Assembly: GCA_002699025.1 (NCBI GenBank)
Contig: PABA01000177.1
Location: 1-64,000, forward strand
DNA from: Sandaracinus sp.
GTDB taxonomy: Bacteria; Myxococcota_A; Polyangia; Polyangiales; Houyiibacteriaceae
Direction: 5' to 3'
Length of the DNA: 64,000 nt
Position numbers and translations under genes: made by a program. Positions within the stretch are counted from its first letter, which is position 1. Every line of letters starts with the position of its first letter. Positions 24,968 through 33,209 of the stretch are shown piece after piece. The notes under the pieces were generated by a model that was given only the letters and a program-made list of their open reading frames with translations, was not told the DNA's origin and searched no databases.

Positions 24968-26859
24968 GACGGCCTCTTTCGACGTCGCGCGCGGGTCGCG
25001 ACGAGGGCGAGCGGGGCGAGCCACGGCGTCCGCGCGTCGGGCGCCGCGAGGCCGAGGGAGCAGGCCTGGCTGCCGAGGGCGACGTGGGCGCTCGCGTCCG
25101 GGGCGTCGACGTCGGAACCGGTCGGACGGGGCCCGGTCTCGCGGCGGGCGTCGTCGCCGGCGTCGGGCGTGTGGGAGCCGGCCTCGCCATCGGGGAAGAG
25201 AGCGACGCCGGCGTCCTCGGGGAAGGGGCCCGCCTCCCGCGGGGCGCCCGCGTCGGCGGCGCCCGCGTCGGACGGCCCCGCGTCTCCGCTCGGCGAGGGC
25301 GCGCCCGCGTCGGCGTCGAGCCTCGAGTCCGCGGCGGCACAGGCGCCCGGGGTCACCACCAGCGCGCTCACGCGTGGCGAGGCCTCGGCGCCGGGGGGTG
25401 CCTCGAGCTGGAGCTCGACCTCGAGGCGCGCGGTCGGCGCGAGGCGCCAGACCCCCGCGTCGTCGGGCAGGATCCCGAGCGCCCTCCACTCCGCCCCCTC
25501 GGCGCGCGCCCGCGCGGCGACCCGCGTGCCCGCCGGCGTCGCCGCGCGCACCTCCACGGTCCAGGGCGCGACCTCGCCCCCGGCGCAGGCGTCGACCGTG
25601 CGCCGGAGCGCGCCGCGGGCGCCGGTCCCCAGGCGGAGCTGGGCGCCGGTCATGTCCGAGTAGGTGTAGGGGGCCACCAGCCCCGGCAGCACGTCCGTCT
25701 CGAGCGCCGCCGCCTCGCTCCCGGGTACCGGCAGCGCGACGTCTGCCCGGCCGCCGAGCGTGATCGACCAGACCTGACCCGCGTCGTCGAGGGCGAGCCC
25801 CTTGTGGAGCGGCCCGGCGCTGCCCTCCACGACGCGCCAGCGCGCCGGGTCCTCCGCGTCCGCGCGCAGGAGCCCGCGCCCGAGGAGCGCACCCCAGACG
25901 CCTCCCACGCCGTCGGCGACGACACCGTGCACGACGACGCTCTCGTCCCAGGGGAGCCCGGCCCGTGCCCAGCGGCGACCCACGGGCGCCGCCGGGTCGT
26001 AGCGGGCCAGGTCCGTGCCCCCGAGCCATACGCGGCCGGCGCCGTCGACGGTGACGCCGTAGGGCACGACCGGCGCGGCGATCCGCTGCGCCGCGCAGCC
26101 GTCGCCCACGCCCTCGCCATCGCAGATCGCGCAGCGCTCCACGCCCGTGCAGGCGAGCGTGTCGATCCGCCCGAAGCGCCGCCCGTCGCGCGTCGCGATC
26201 CAGAGCTGGTCGTCCCCGTCGAGGGCGAAGCCGTAGGGGCGTACGGGCGCGTCCACGACGAAGAGGACCTCGCCCGTCTCCGCGTCGAGCTTGGCGACCT
26301 GCCCGCTCACGTACCCACCGACCCAGACGAAGCGCGCGAAGGGATCGCCGCCCGCGCCGTCCTGCACGGCGACGGCCCGGAGCCCGTCCTCGCCGAGGAG
26401 GTGCGCGTCGAGCCCCGTCGACCAGAGGACGCACTCGTCCGCGCCCCAGCCGAGCGCGGCGCGGCCCCAGGACGTGTCGATCGTGCCGTCCCCGTCGCGA
26501 TCCGGGCAGGCCTCGGGCTGGCTGGCGATGCGCGTCACCCGGTTGCCCGCGCGGTTGGCCACGTAGGCGTCGCCGAGCGGGTCGACGGAGGTGCGCGAGG
26601 GGTCGTTGCCGGGGCCGAGCGGGCCGGTGAAGAAGCGGCCCGTCTCCTCGCGGGTGGCGGTGTCGAAGCGGGCCACCGTGCCCTCGCCGGTGTTGGCGAT
26701 CCAGAGCGCGCCGCTGCTCCGGCGCGCGAGGTCGAGGGCGAGGGCGCCGTCTTCGGCGACGAGCCCGACGAGCGCGTCGCCCGGCGCCGGGAGCTGGGCC
26801 AGGGCGGTGCTCGCCGGGCCGAGGGCGAGCAGGAGCAGCGGCCAGCGCATCTCACGCAT
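24964..26859 (-). CDS. NHL/Vgb-like beta-propeller surface protein with MYXO-CTERM-like tail
   Basis: A 631-residue exported protein with signal peptide (MRWPLLLLALGPASTALAQ). Repeated motifs such as LWIANTGEGTVARFD, VWVGGYVSGQVAKLD and VWLGGTDLARYD build a six-bladed propeller of the Vgb/NHL kind. A beta-sandwich region follows, then an Asp/Ala/Gly/Pro linker and a tail of Cys, a hydrophobic stretch and a basic end (ACSLGLAAP ... ATRARRRKRP). That tail fits MYXO-CTERM, a sorting signal to the outer surface in Myxococcota. The start may be ATG 26859 or 26850. It lies between a glycosyltransferase and OmpA in one operon. Confidence 0.82.
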   Translation of the reverse strand: MREMRWPLLLLALGPASTALAQLPAPGDALVGLVAEDGALALDLARRSSGALWIANTGEGTVARFDTATREETGRFFTGPLGPGNDPSRTSVDPLGDAYVANRAGNRVTRIASQPEACPDRDGDGTIDTSWGRAALGWGADECVLWSTGLDAHLLGEDGLRAVAVQDGAGGDPFARFVWVGGYVSGQVAKLDAETGEVLFVVDAPVRPYGFALDGDDQLWIATRDGRRFGRIDTLACTGVERCAICDGEGVGDGCAAQRIAAPVVPYGVTVDGAGRVWLGGTDLARYDPAAPVGRRWARAGLPWDESVVVHGVVADGVGGVWGALLGRGLLRADAEDPARWRVVEGSAGPLHKGLALDDAGQVWSITLGGRADVALPVPGSEAAALETDVLPGLVAPYTYSDMTGAQLRLGTGARGALRRTVDACAGGEVAPWTVEVRAATPAGTRVAARARAEGAEWRALGILPDDAGVWRLAPTARLEVELQLEAPPGAEASPRVSALVVTPGACAAADSRLDADAGAPSPSGDAGPSDAGAADAGAPREAGPFPEDAGVALFPDGEAGSHTPDAGDDARRETGPRPTGSDVDAPDASAHVALGSQACSLGLAAPDARTPWLAPLALVATRARRRKRPS

Positions 26860-28102
26860 GACCCGCCAGCCGCTTCGGCGCGCGCCCCCGCTCGTGGCAG
26901 ACGGCGGCGTAGAGGGACTCGTGCCGGGCGGCGACGGCGCCCCAGTCGAAGGAGGCGGCGGCGCGCTGGGCGGCGTGCCCGAGGGCCCGGCGCGCCTGGG
27001 GGTCGGCGAGCAGGCCGCGGAGCCGGTCCACCCAGGCGCCGGCGTCGCCGGCGGCGAGCGCCATGCCGGCGTCGAGGTGGGCGGCCAGATCGGCCTGCCC
27101 GCCCACGGCCGCGAAGAGCGTGGGGCGCCCGGCGGCCCAGGCCTCGACCACCTGTAGGCCGAAGGCCTCGTGGCGCGAGGGGGCGAGCACCAGGTCGGCG
27201 GCGGCGAGGAGGTCCGGGATGCGCTCGGGGGGCTGGTTGCCGAGCAGGCGGACCCGCTCGGCGACGCCCGCGGCCCGCGCGGCATCGCGGAGCGCGTCGG
27301 CCTCGCCCGGGTCGGTCTCTGCGCCGACGAAGGCGAGGACGCCGGGCCCCCCGGCGCGCGCGAAGACCTCGAGGGCGAAGGCCTGGTTCTTCTGCGCGCC
27401 GAGCCGGCCCACCTGCATCACGAGGGGCGTCTCGTCGTCCAGGCCGAGCGCCCGCCGGGTCGCTCGCCGGTGGCCGCGCGCGAAGCGACGCGCGTCGACG
27501 CCCTGGCTCATGCGCACGACACGCTCGGCGCGACCGTGGGGCGCGAGGTGGGTGCGCACGGCGGCCTCCTCGGCGCGGTTGAAGACGATCACCCGGTCGG
27601 CGTCCCGGAGCACCCGGCGGGCCCCGACGAGCGCGCCCCAGGGCTGGCCGACGTCGAGGCTGCGGCCCCGGCGCCGGGCGCTCTCCTCGGCGACCCAGGC
27701 GGGGGCGGAGAGGAGTGGGCCGTGGATGGAGACGACGTAGGGGCGCCCCGTGTGGCGCATGGCGACGCGCACGGCGCCGCCGACGCGCCGCTGCGTGTGT
27801 GCGTGGGCGAGGGCGAAGCGCGCGTCGCGGGCGAGGCGGAGCGGGAGGTCGAGGCTGATGAGGTTGCCGCCGACGGCCCAGAGCGCCCGGCGCCGCTCGG
27901 CGGGGCCGAGCACGGGGAGCAGCGCCCGGTAGCGCTCGACTGGCGCGCCGCCGGGCGCCTCGTCCTCGGGGCCGCGCCGGGGGGCGAAGAGGGTGCCGCC
28001 CACGTCGCGGGCGCGGAGGGCGGCGGCGAGCGCGTGGACGTGGGTCTCGACACCGCCCCAGGCGGCCGGGTCGAGCTTGCGGAGGACGTGGGCGACGTGC
28101 AT
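26852..28102 (-). CDS. GT4-family glycosyltransferase
   Basis: A 416-residue GT-B glycosyltransferase. The N-terminal lobe opens MHVAHVLRKLDPAAWGGVETHVHALA, the acceptor-binding Gly-rich loop. The C-terminal lobe has VMQVGRLGAQKNQ and the donor-binding E-x7-E motif region APSRHEAFGLQVVEAWAAG. It transfers a sugar from a nucleotide donor to a lipid-linked EPS intermediate at the cytoplasmic face. It is the first gene of an operon with the propeller and OmpA genes. A sigma-54 -24/-12 element ends only 15 bases before its ATG, so the transcript would have almost no leader. Confidence 0.9.
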   Translation of the reverse strand: MHVAHVLRKLDPAAWGGVETHVHALAAALRARDVGGTLFAPRRGPEDEAPGGAPVERYRALLPVLGPAERRRALWAVGGNLISLDLPLRLARDARFALAHAHTQRRVGGAVRVAMRHTGRPYVVSIHGPLLSAPAWVAEESARRRGRSLDVGQPWGALVGARRVLRDADRVIVFNRAEEAAVRTHLAPHGRAERVVRMSQGVDARRFARGHRRATRRALGLDDETPLVMQVGRLGAQKNQAFALEVFARAGGPGVLAFVGAETDPGEADALRDAARAAGVAERVRLLGNQPPERIPDLLAAADLVLAPSRHEAFGLQVVEAWAAGRPTLFAAVGGQADLAAHLDAGMALAAGDAGAWVDRLRGLLADPQARRALGHAAQRAAASFDWGAVAARHESLYAAVCHERGRAPKRLAGHA

Positions 28103-28116
28103 GGGCTTCGGGGGAG

Positions 28117-28132
28117 TGCAACGCCCGGGCCG
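28117..28132 (-). promoter_or_regulatory. Sigma-54 -24/-12 promoter of the 28102 operon
   Basis: On the minus strand CGGCCCG-N4-TTGCA has GG and GC at exact GG-N10-GC spacing with a consensus TTGCA. The expected start is near 28106, four bases before the ATG. It is back-to-back with the promoter at 28286-28301, with three dyads between them. Confidence 0.7.
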
Positions 28133-28161
28133 GGGCCGCCGCTCCCTGGACGTGGCCCGGG

Positions 28162-28222
28162 TGGACCGGGCCGGAACGGCCGCCGTCCCGTTGGCGAACG
28201 CGCGCCGTCCCACGCTGGAACA
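28162..28222. promoter_or_regulatory. Three 22-bp-phased enhancer dyads between divergent EPS promoters
   Basis: Dyads of the form CGTYCC-N5-GGAACG lie at 28162-28178 (TGGACC-N5-GGAACG), 28184-28200 (CGTCCC-N5-CGAACG) and 28206-28222 (CGTCCC-N5-GGAACA). Starts are exactly 22 bp apart, two helical turns, so the sites share a DNA face. They sit 40-125 bp from the two divergent sigma-54 elements, the normal range for activator sites. Confidence 0.65.
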
Positions 28223-28263
28223 CCCCTCCCTCCACGGCGGCGGGTGGGCCGGAGAACGTCCTG

Positions 28264-28299
28264 GTCCGGTCGCTCGTCCGGTCGCTGGCCCGGACGCTG
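28264..28299. repeat. 12-bp tandem repeat overlapping a sigma-54 element
   Basis: GTCCGGTCGCTC (28264-28275), GTCCGGTCGCTG (28276-28287) and GCCCGGACGCTG (28288-28299) are three tandem 12-bp units. The last supplies most of the -24/-12 element at 28286-28301, so the promoter may have arisen by repeat expansion, or the repeat may make the match fortuitous. Confidence 0.6.
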
Positions 28300-28301
28300 C
28301 A
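28286..28301 (+). promoter_or_regulatory. Sigma-54 -24/-12 promoter of the 28315 gene
   Basis: TGGCCCG-N4-CTGCA has GG at 28287-28288 and GC at 28299-28300. The ATG at 28315 lies 14 bases past the element, so the predicted leader is about three bases; no Shine-Dalgarno sequence is visible. Confidence 0.65.
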
Positions 28302-28314
28302 AAGCGCTCCGGCC

Positions 28315-28734
28315 ATGGACCTCGGACCCCTCCCCGCCCGCCACTCCGCCGCGCGCCGCCGCGTGCTCGTCCTCGCCGGCGCCGTGCTCCCGCTCTTGGC
28401 CCTCGGGGGCTGCGTCGCGCTCGACCCGCCGGAGCGCGAGCCCTTCGCCATCGAGACCGTCGACGACGAGCGGTTCGGGCTCGAGCTCGTCGACCCCACC
28501 GGCGAGCCGCTCGCGGGCGCCCCGGTGACGCACCGCGCCGTGAGCGCGGAGGACGGCGGGGGCGGTGGCACCCTCGCGACCGGCGACACCATCCCCGACG
28601 CCCTGCGCCCCTTCGAGGCAGGCGACCGAGCGGTTGCGCCTCTTCTCCATGGCAGACGGCTGGCGGAGCGGCGCGTCGACCGGCCTGGGCGGGCCCGGGG
28701 GCGCGGCGGGGCGCTCCGCCTCGTCCGCCGGTAG
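28315..28734 (+). CDS. Short lipoprotein, possibly frameshifted at the 3' end
   Basis: A 139-residue product with a lipoprotein signal (VLVLAGAVLPLLALGGC). The first two thirds read well (ETVDDERFGLELVDPTGEPLAGAP looks like a carboxypeptidase-regulatory or Ig-like beta segment). After about residue 105 the frame becomes Arg-rich (LLHGRRLAERRVDRPGRARGRG), while the neighbouring frame reads RLRLFSMADGWRSGAS, more protein-like. A small indel near 28630 is possible. It has its own sigma-54 element and sits just before the EPS glycosyltransferase operon. Function unknown; an outer-membrane EPS accessory is a guess. Confidence 0.5.
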   Translation: MDLGPLPARHSAARRRVLVLAGAVLPLLALGGCVALDPPEREPFAIETVDDERFGLELVDPTGEPLAGAPVTHRAVSAEDGGGGGTLATGDTIPDALRPFEAGDRAVAPLLHGRRLAERRVDRPGRARGRGGALRLVRR

Positions 28735-28753
28735 CCCGCGCCGAACGCGGGGC

Positions 28754-28791
28754 CGTTCCAGAACGGTACGGCCCCGACCCGGCCTGGAACG
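28754..28791. promoter_or_regulatory. Two 21-bp-phased enhancer dyads
   Basis: CGTTCC-N5-GGTACG at 28754-28770 and CGACCC-N5-GGAACG at 28775-28791, start to start 21 bp. The first also contains the perfect palindrome CCGTTCCAGAACGG (28753-28766). They lie 42-79 bp upstream of the sigma-54 element at 28833. Confidence 0.65.
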
Positions 28792-28832
28792 ACCGGCGAT
28801 CGAGCGCTGCGGGATCCCGGCCTGTGCGCCCC

Positions 28833-28848
28833 TGGCCGCCCCCTTGCA
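28833..28848 (+). promoter_or_regulatory. Sigma-54 -24/-12 promoter of the 28890-33131 operon
   Basis: TGGCCGC-N4-TTGCA, GG at 28834-28835 and GC at 28846-28847. The element is nearly identical to that at 49486-49501. The predicted start near 28859 leaves a 31-base leader with GAAGAGGAG before the ATG. Confidence 0.75.
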
Positions 28849-28889
28849 ACGTCACCTCGCTCGAACGGGAAGAAGAGGAGAGCCCCGCC

Positions 28890-30071
28890 ATGCACGTCAC
28901 CTGGATCCACGATCACGCCGCCTTCCTCGGCGGCGCCGAGAGCTACGTCTTCCGCACGGCCGAGCGCCTCCGCGCGCGCGGGGTCCGGAGCACGCTGCTC
29001 TACCGCGTCGACGGCGCCTTCGACCGCCGCTTCCTCGCGCCCTTCGACGGCGCCTTTCCCCAGGTCGACGTGGGCCGTCAGGTCGCCGACCTCGCCCCGG
29101 ACGTGGTCTACGCGCAGAAGGCCTCCGGGCGCGTCCTCCGGGCCGCCGCCCGCCACGCGCGGACGCTCCGCTTCGTGCACGACCATGCGCTCTTCTGCCT
29201 CCGAGAGCACAAGTACACGCTCCGCGGCGCGACCTGCAGTCGCCCGCTCGGGGCCCACTGCTACGCCCGCTGCGGAGGGCTGAAGCGGAGCGAGGGCTTC
29301 CCCGGCGTGCGCCTCGTCTCGCTCGGTGGGCTGCAGCGCGAGCAGGCGCTCCACCGGCGCCACGCCGAGCTGGTCGTCGGCTCGCTCTATCTGAAGCGCC
29401 ACGCGGAGGCCCACGGCTTCGCCCCGCGGCGCGTGCACCACCTCCCGCTGCCGGTCGATCGGGCGGCGCCGGGCGCCGCGCGGCGGGATCCCCGGCGCCT
29501 GCTCTTCGTGGGCGCGCTCCTCCGCAGCAAGGGGCTGGACGTGCTGCTCGAGGCGCTCGCGACGCGGCCGGCGTTGCACCTGCGGGTGGTCGGCCGTGGG
29601 GCCCAGCGGGACTGGGTGGCGGGGGAGGTCCGCCGGCTCGGGCTCGGCGCGCGGGTGCGGCTCGTGGGCCCGCGGCACGGGCGGGCGCTGGCCCAGGAGT
29701 ACGCCGAGGCGGGCGCGCTGGTGCTGCCGAGCCGGACCCCGGAGACCTTCGGGCTGGTCGCCGTCGAGGCGCTCGCGCACGGCACGCCGGTGGTGGCGAG
29801 CGCGGTCGGGGGCGTGGGCGAGTGGCTCGTGCCCTGGCGCACGGGGCTCGCCGTGCCTTCGAACGACGCGGCGGCGCTGGCGCGGGCCCTCGAGGTGGTC
29901 GAGCGCGAGCCGATGCGGATGGCGAGCATGGGGGAGCGGGGGCGCGCGCTCGTGCGGAGGACGCTGAGCCCGGAGCGCCACCTGGACGGGCTCCTGGCCC
30001 TCTTCCAGGCGGGGCGCGCCGCTGCGGCCCCCCGGCCCGAGGCGTGCTCGGTGCCGGCGGAGGTGCTGTGA
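28890..30071 (+). CDS. GT4-family glycosyltransferase
   Basis: A 393-residue GT-B enzyme opening MHVTWIHDHAAFLGGAESYVFRTAERLRARG, with a Gly-rich acceptor loop. It has an unusual central Cys set (CLREHKYTLRGATC ... CYARC) often seen in polysaccharide GT4 enzymes that bind a small Cys loop. The donor lobe has LLFVGALLRSKGLDVLLEAL and the E-x7-E region RTPETFGLVAVEALA. It adds a sugar to the EPS repeat unit in the cytoplasm. It is first in a four-gene operon with 1- or 4-base overlaps throughout, led by a sigma-54 promoter and a good ribosome-binding site. Confidence 0.9.
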   Translation: MHVTWIHDHAAFLGGAESYVFRTAERLRARGVRSTLLYRVDGAFDRRFLAPFDGAFPQVDVGRQVADLAPDVVYAQKASGRVLRAAARHARTLRFVHDHALFCLREHKYTLRGATCSRPLGAHCYARCGGLKRSEGFPGVRLVSLGGLQREQALHRRHAELVVGSLYLKRHAEAHGFAPRRVHHLPLPVDRAAPGAARRDPRRLLFVGALLRSKGLDVLLEALATRPALHLRVVGRGAQRDWVAGEVRRLGLGARVRLVGPRHGRALAQEYAEAGALVLPSRTPETFGLVAVEALAHGTPVVASAVGGVGEWLVPWRTGLAVPSNDAAALARALEVVEREPMRMASMGERGRALVRRTLSPERHLDGLLALFQAGRAAAAPRPEACSVPAEVL

Positions 30072-31357
30072 TGGGTCGCCCGCGCGCGCTCTCCACGGCG
30101 CCGCCGCTCGGCGCGGCCTCGCCCGACTCCGGGCGGCCGCGCTACACGGCCCTCGGGGGTCCCGCGGTGGAGGCGCGCGTTCACGCGCTGGTCGAGCGGG
30201 TGGGGTCCCTGGTCGACGCCCACGCGCCCCCCGGCGCCTGCGTGGCGCTGCTGCTCGTCGGCGGCTACGGCCGCGGCGAGGGCGGCGTCGAGCGCGGCCT
30301 CGCGGGGCCGCGCCCGCACAACAACCTCGACTTCCTCCTCGTCGTCCGCGGGCTCGGCGCGCGCGAGCGGCGGGCGCTGGGGGCGCGGCTCGGCGAGCTC
30401 CTCGAGGACCTCGCCGCCGGGGCCGGGCTCGGCCTCGATCTCGGCGTGATCGCGGAGCGGGCGCTCCCCGGTCTCGCCCGGCGCGTGATGGGCTACGACG
30501 TCCGCCACGGCCACCGCGTCGTGCGCGGGGCCCTGCCCCCGGCGCTGCGCGCGGCGCGGCTCGAGCGCATCCGGCCGGCCGACGTGGGCGCCCTGGCGAC
30601 GAACCGGGCGGCGCTCCTGGTCTTCAACGCGGTCCTCCTCGACGCGGGCGAGCCCGGCCCGGCGGCGCGGCGCGCGATCGTGAAGCATGCCGCGAAGGCC
30701 ACGCTCGGCGTCGGGGACGCGCTCCTCTTCTTTCGCGGCGCCTACCACTGGAGCTATCGGGAGAAGGGGCGGCGCATGGCGGCGCGGCGCGACGTGCCCG
30801 CGGCCTTCCGGGCCCTCTACGCCGAGGCCCTCGCCTTCCGCTTCGCGCCCGATCACGCCGCCTGGGCCAGCCGCGATCTTCGCGCCCATCACGCCGCCCT
30901 CGTGGAGGCCCTCGCGCCGATCCACCTGGCGGTCGAGCGCCTCCGGCTCGGGCGCCCGCGCCTCGGCTGGGCGGGGCACGCGGAGGCCGCCTTCGCCGGG
31001 GCGCTGGGCGAGGACGTCTGGTCGTCGCGCGGCTGGGCCCGCAAGGCGCGGGCCGGCTCGCGAGGCTCCCCGAAGGCGCCCGCCCACCTCTCCCGGCGTG
31101 CCCGCCTCGGGCTGCGCCTCACCGACCCCGCCCAGCGGCTCGCGCTCCTCCTGCCGAGCGTGGCCTACCCCGCGGCGGCGCGCCGGGATCCGCTCACGGC
31201 GCCCGCGATCCTCGGCGCGCCCCCGGGGCCGGCGCTCCGGCGCGCCTATCTCCGCGCCTGGGGCGCGGCCTGCGATCCGAGCTTCGCGCCCGCTGCGCGC
31301 CGGCTCGGCCTCGACCTCGACCTCCACCACGACCCGACCGAGAGGGGGCGCGCGTGA
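30071..31357 (+). CDS. Nucleotidyltransferase-fold protein in EPS operon
   Basis: A 428-residue cytoplasmic protein whose ATG shares a base with the previous stop. Residues about 55-95 carry a pol-beta-like nucleotidyltransferase signature, VALLLVGGYGRGEGGVE followed by NNLDFLLVVRG, where the second acidic residue of the usual DxD is Asn-shifted. The rest is helical, with a segment (AIVKHAAKATLGVGDALLFFRG) common to this protein type in bacterial polysaccharide clusters. Activity is unproven; it may modify a small EPS precursor or a protein. Confidence 0.7.
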   Translation: MGRPRALSTAPPLGAASPDSGRPRYTALGGPAVEARVHALVERVGSLVDAHAPPGACVALLLVGGYGRGEGGVERGLAGPRPHNNLDFLLVVRGLGARERRALGARLGELLEDLAAGAGLGLDLGVIAERALPGLARRVMGYDVRHGHRVVRGALPPALRAARLERIRPADVGALATNRAALLVFNAVLLDAGEPGPAARRAIVKHAAKATLGVGDALLFFRGAYHWSYREKGRRMAARRDVPAAFRALYAEALAFRFAPDHAAWASRDLRAHHAALVEALAPIHLAVERLRLGRPRLGWAGHAEAAFAGALGEDVWSSRGWARKARAGSRGSPKAPAHLSRRARLGLRLTDPAQRLALLLPSVAYPAAARRDPLTAPAILGAPPGPALRRAYLRAWGAACDPSFAPAARRLGLDLDLHHDPTERGRA

Positions 31358-32208
31358 TCGTCCTGACGGGAGACCTCCACCACCAGCGCCTCGGCACGGG
31401 CAACCAGGCCCACTGCCCGATCAGCGAGATCCAGGCGGCCGGTCGCTACCTCGCGCTCCTCGAGGGGGCCGGCGTGAAGACGACCTTCTTCGTGAGCGGC
31501 CGAGCCTTCGACGAGGAGTGGGAGGACCTCCGCCCGATCGCGCGCCACCCGCTCGTGGAGATCGGCGGCCACGGCTACGACTGCTTCGAACCCGCCTGGG
31601 TGCACCGGGCCTGCCTGAAGCTCCTCGGGAGCTACGCCGGCAGCCCGGGGATGATCCGGCGGGACGTGCGCCGCACCCGGCGGGCCATCGAGCGGCGCAC
31701 CGGCCGACGGATCCGGCTCTGGCGCAACCACATGTACATGCACGGGCCCTACACGAAGGCGGCGCTCGCCGCCGAGGGCATCGAGCTGGTCTCGGATGGC
31801 GTGCGCAGGGGCGCCCGGGGGCCGCGCCGCACGCGCGCAGGGATCTTCAGCTTCCCGCTGAACGTGATGCCGGACCACGAGCACCTCCTCCACGCCGAGC
31901 GCACGCCCGAGCACGTGGCCTGGTTCGTCCGGCGCCATGGCTGGTCGGACGACTTCGGCTCGGCCTCCTACCCGATCGAGGAGTGGGTCGACCGGGTGCT
32001 CGCGCAGCTCGAGGAGAACGAGGCGCGGGGCGTGATCAGTCACATGATCGTGCACCCGATCACCATGTACGTCGCCGACGGCTTCGCGGGCTTCGAGCGC
32101 CTGCTCGCCTACCTGGCGACGCGGGAGACGCGGCACCTCGGCGAGGTGCTGGACGCGGCGCGGGATGCTCGCGCGCGGGCGGGCGGGTGCGAGGAGGTGA
32201 GGTCGTGA
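31354..32208 (+). CDS. Polysaccharide deacetylase-like protein (NodB/CE4 fold)
   Basis: A 284-residue protein from GTG 31354 (GTGA overlap). The NodB-type motifs are present in altered form: TGDLHHQRLG at the start in place of TFDDG, TTFFVSGRAF, the metal-binding-like EIGGHGYDCF, and RNHMYMHGPYTKAALAAEGIELVSDG for the R-x-P-Y motif. No signal peptide is seen, so it probably acts on a cytoplasmic sugar intermediate. It would remove N- or O-acetyl groups from an EPS sugar, but the altered first motif leaves the catalytic Asp uncertain. Confidence 0.75.
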   Translation: MIVLTGDLHHQRLGTGNQAHCPISEIQAAGRYLALLEGAGVKTTFFVSGRAFDEEWEDLRPIARHPLVEIGGHGYDCFEPAWVHRACLKLLGSYAGSPGMIRRDVRRTRRAIERRTGRRIRLWRNHMYMHGPYTKAALAAEGIELVSDGVRRGARGPRRTRAGIFSFPLNVMPDHEHLLHAERTPEHVAWFVRRHGWSDDFGSASYPIEEWVDRVLAQLEENEARGVISHMIVHPITMYVADGFAGFERLLAYLATRETRHLGEVLDAARDARARAGGCEEVRS

Positions 32209-33131
32209 GGGGCGAGGGCGATCGGCCGCCGCGCGTGAGCGTGATCATGCGCTGCAAGAACAGCGACTGGGTGATCCACCACGCGCTCGCGGCGCTCCGG
32301 GGGCAACGCTTCCGCGACTGGGAGCTGATCGTGATCGACTCGGGCTCGACCGATCGCACGCTCGAGATCGTGCGCGCCCACGGCGCGCGGCTCGTGGAGA
32401 TCCCCCCCGAGGACTACTTCCCGGGGCGCGTGCTGAACCTGGGCGCGCGGCTGGCGCGGGGGGAGCTGCTCGTCTTCCAGAATTCGGACGGCGTGCCCCT
32501 CGGGCCGGACGCGCTCGGGCGGCTGGTGGCGGCCTTCGACGATCCGGCCGTGGAGGCGGCGCTCGGGCGCCAGGTGCCGCGGCCGGGGGCGCCCGGCTGG
32601 GTGCGGCGCGAGTACGCCGCGAGCTTCCCGGAGGCGGCGGAGGCGGCGCCCTGGATCACGCTCTCCATGCCCTTCGCGGCCGTGCGCCGGAGCGCCTGGG
32701 AGGCGCACCCCTTCTACACGGACGCCTGGGCGAGCGAAGACACGGAGTGGGGTCTGCGGGCGCGGCGGCGCGGGGCGAAGATCGCCTACGTGAAGGACGC
32801 GCTCGTCATGCACTCGCACGACTACACGCTCCGGCAGGGCTGGGGCCGGCGCTTCGTCGAGGGGGAGGCGGACGCCTTCCTGCGGGCGCGGCCGACGCCC
32901 GCCTGGCGGGTGATGGCGCGGGCGCTTCGAGGCGCGGCGGCGGACGCCCGGGCGGCCTGCGGCCGGGACGGAGCGCTCGGCGAGCTGCCGAAGGACCTCG
33001 CGCGCCGCGCCGTGGACGCGGTCGCCTGGGCGCGCGGCCACCGGCTCGGCTGGCGCCGGAGGCGGCGCGGTGACGCGGACGCGCGCCTCGGCCAGCGGAC
33101 GGCCATCGCGACCCACCCCTCGCGCCGCTGA
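32205..33131 (+). CDS. GT2-family glycosyltransferase
   Basis: A 308-residue GT-A enzyme from GTG 32205 (GTGA overlap). It shows VSVIMRCKNSDWVIHHALAAL, VIDSGSTDRTLEI, the NSDG metal-binding region (in place of DxD) and EDTEWGLRARRRG for the ED catalytic motif. It is a family 2 inverting transferase, adding a sugar to the EPS unit. It is the last gene of the operon. The C-terminal 60 residues are Arg-rich and could touch the membrane. A clear hairpin lies downstream at 33176-33195. Confidence 0.9.
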   Translation: MRGEGDRPPRVSVIMRCKNSDWVIHHALAALRGQRFRDWELIVIDSGSTDRTLEIVRAHGARLVEIPPEDYFPGRVLNLGARLARGELLVFQNSDGVPLGPDALGRLVAAFDDPAVEAALGRQVPRPGAPGWVRREYAASFPEAAEAAPWITLSMPFAAVRRSAWEAHPFYTDAWASEDTEWGLRARRRGAKIAYVKDALVMHSHDYTLRQGWGRRFVEGEADAFLRARPTPAWRVMARALRGAAADARAACGRDGALGELPKDLARRAVDAVAWARGHRLGWRRRRRGDADARLGQRTAIATHPSRR

Positions 33132-33175
33132 GGTCGCCGGCGAGCGAGGGCGCCGGGCGTCCATCCGCGGGCGTG

Positions 33176-33195
33176 GGGGCCGCGCGGGCGGCCCC
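33176..33195. terminator. Perfect hairpin between convergent genes
   Basis: GGGGCCGC-GCGG-GCGGCCCC, an 8-bp perfect stem with a 4-base loop, between the 3' ends of the GT2 (33131, plus) and Crp/Fnr (33210, minus) genes. There is no T-run, as usual in such GC-rich DNA. Confidence 0.55.
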
Positions 33196-33209
33196 GTCCC
33201 GCGCGGCCC

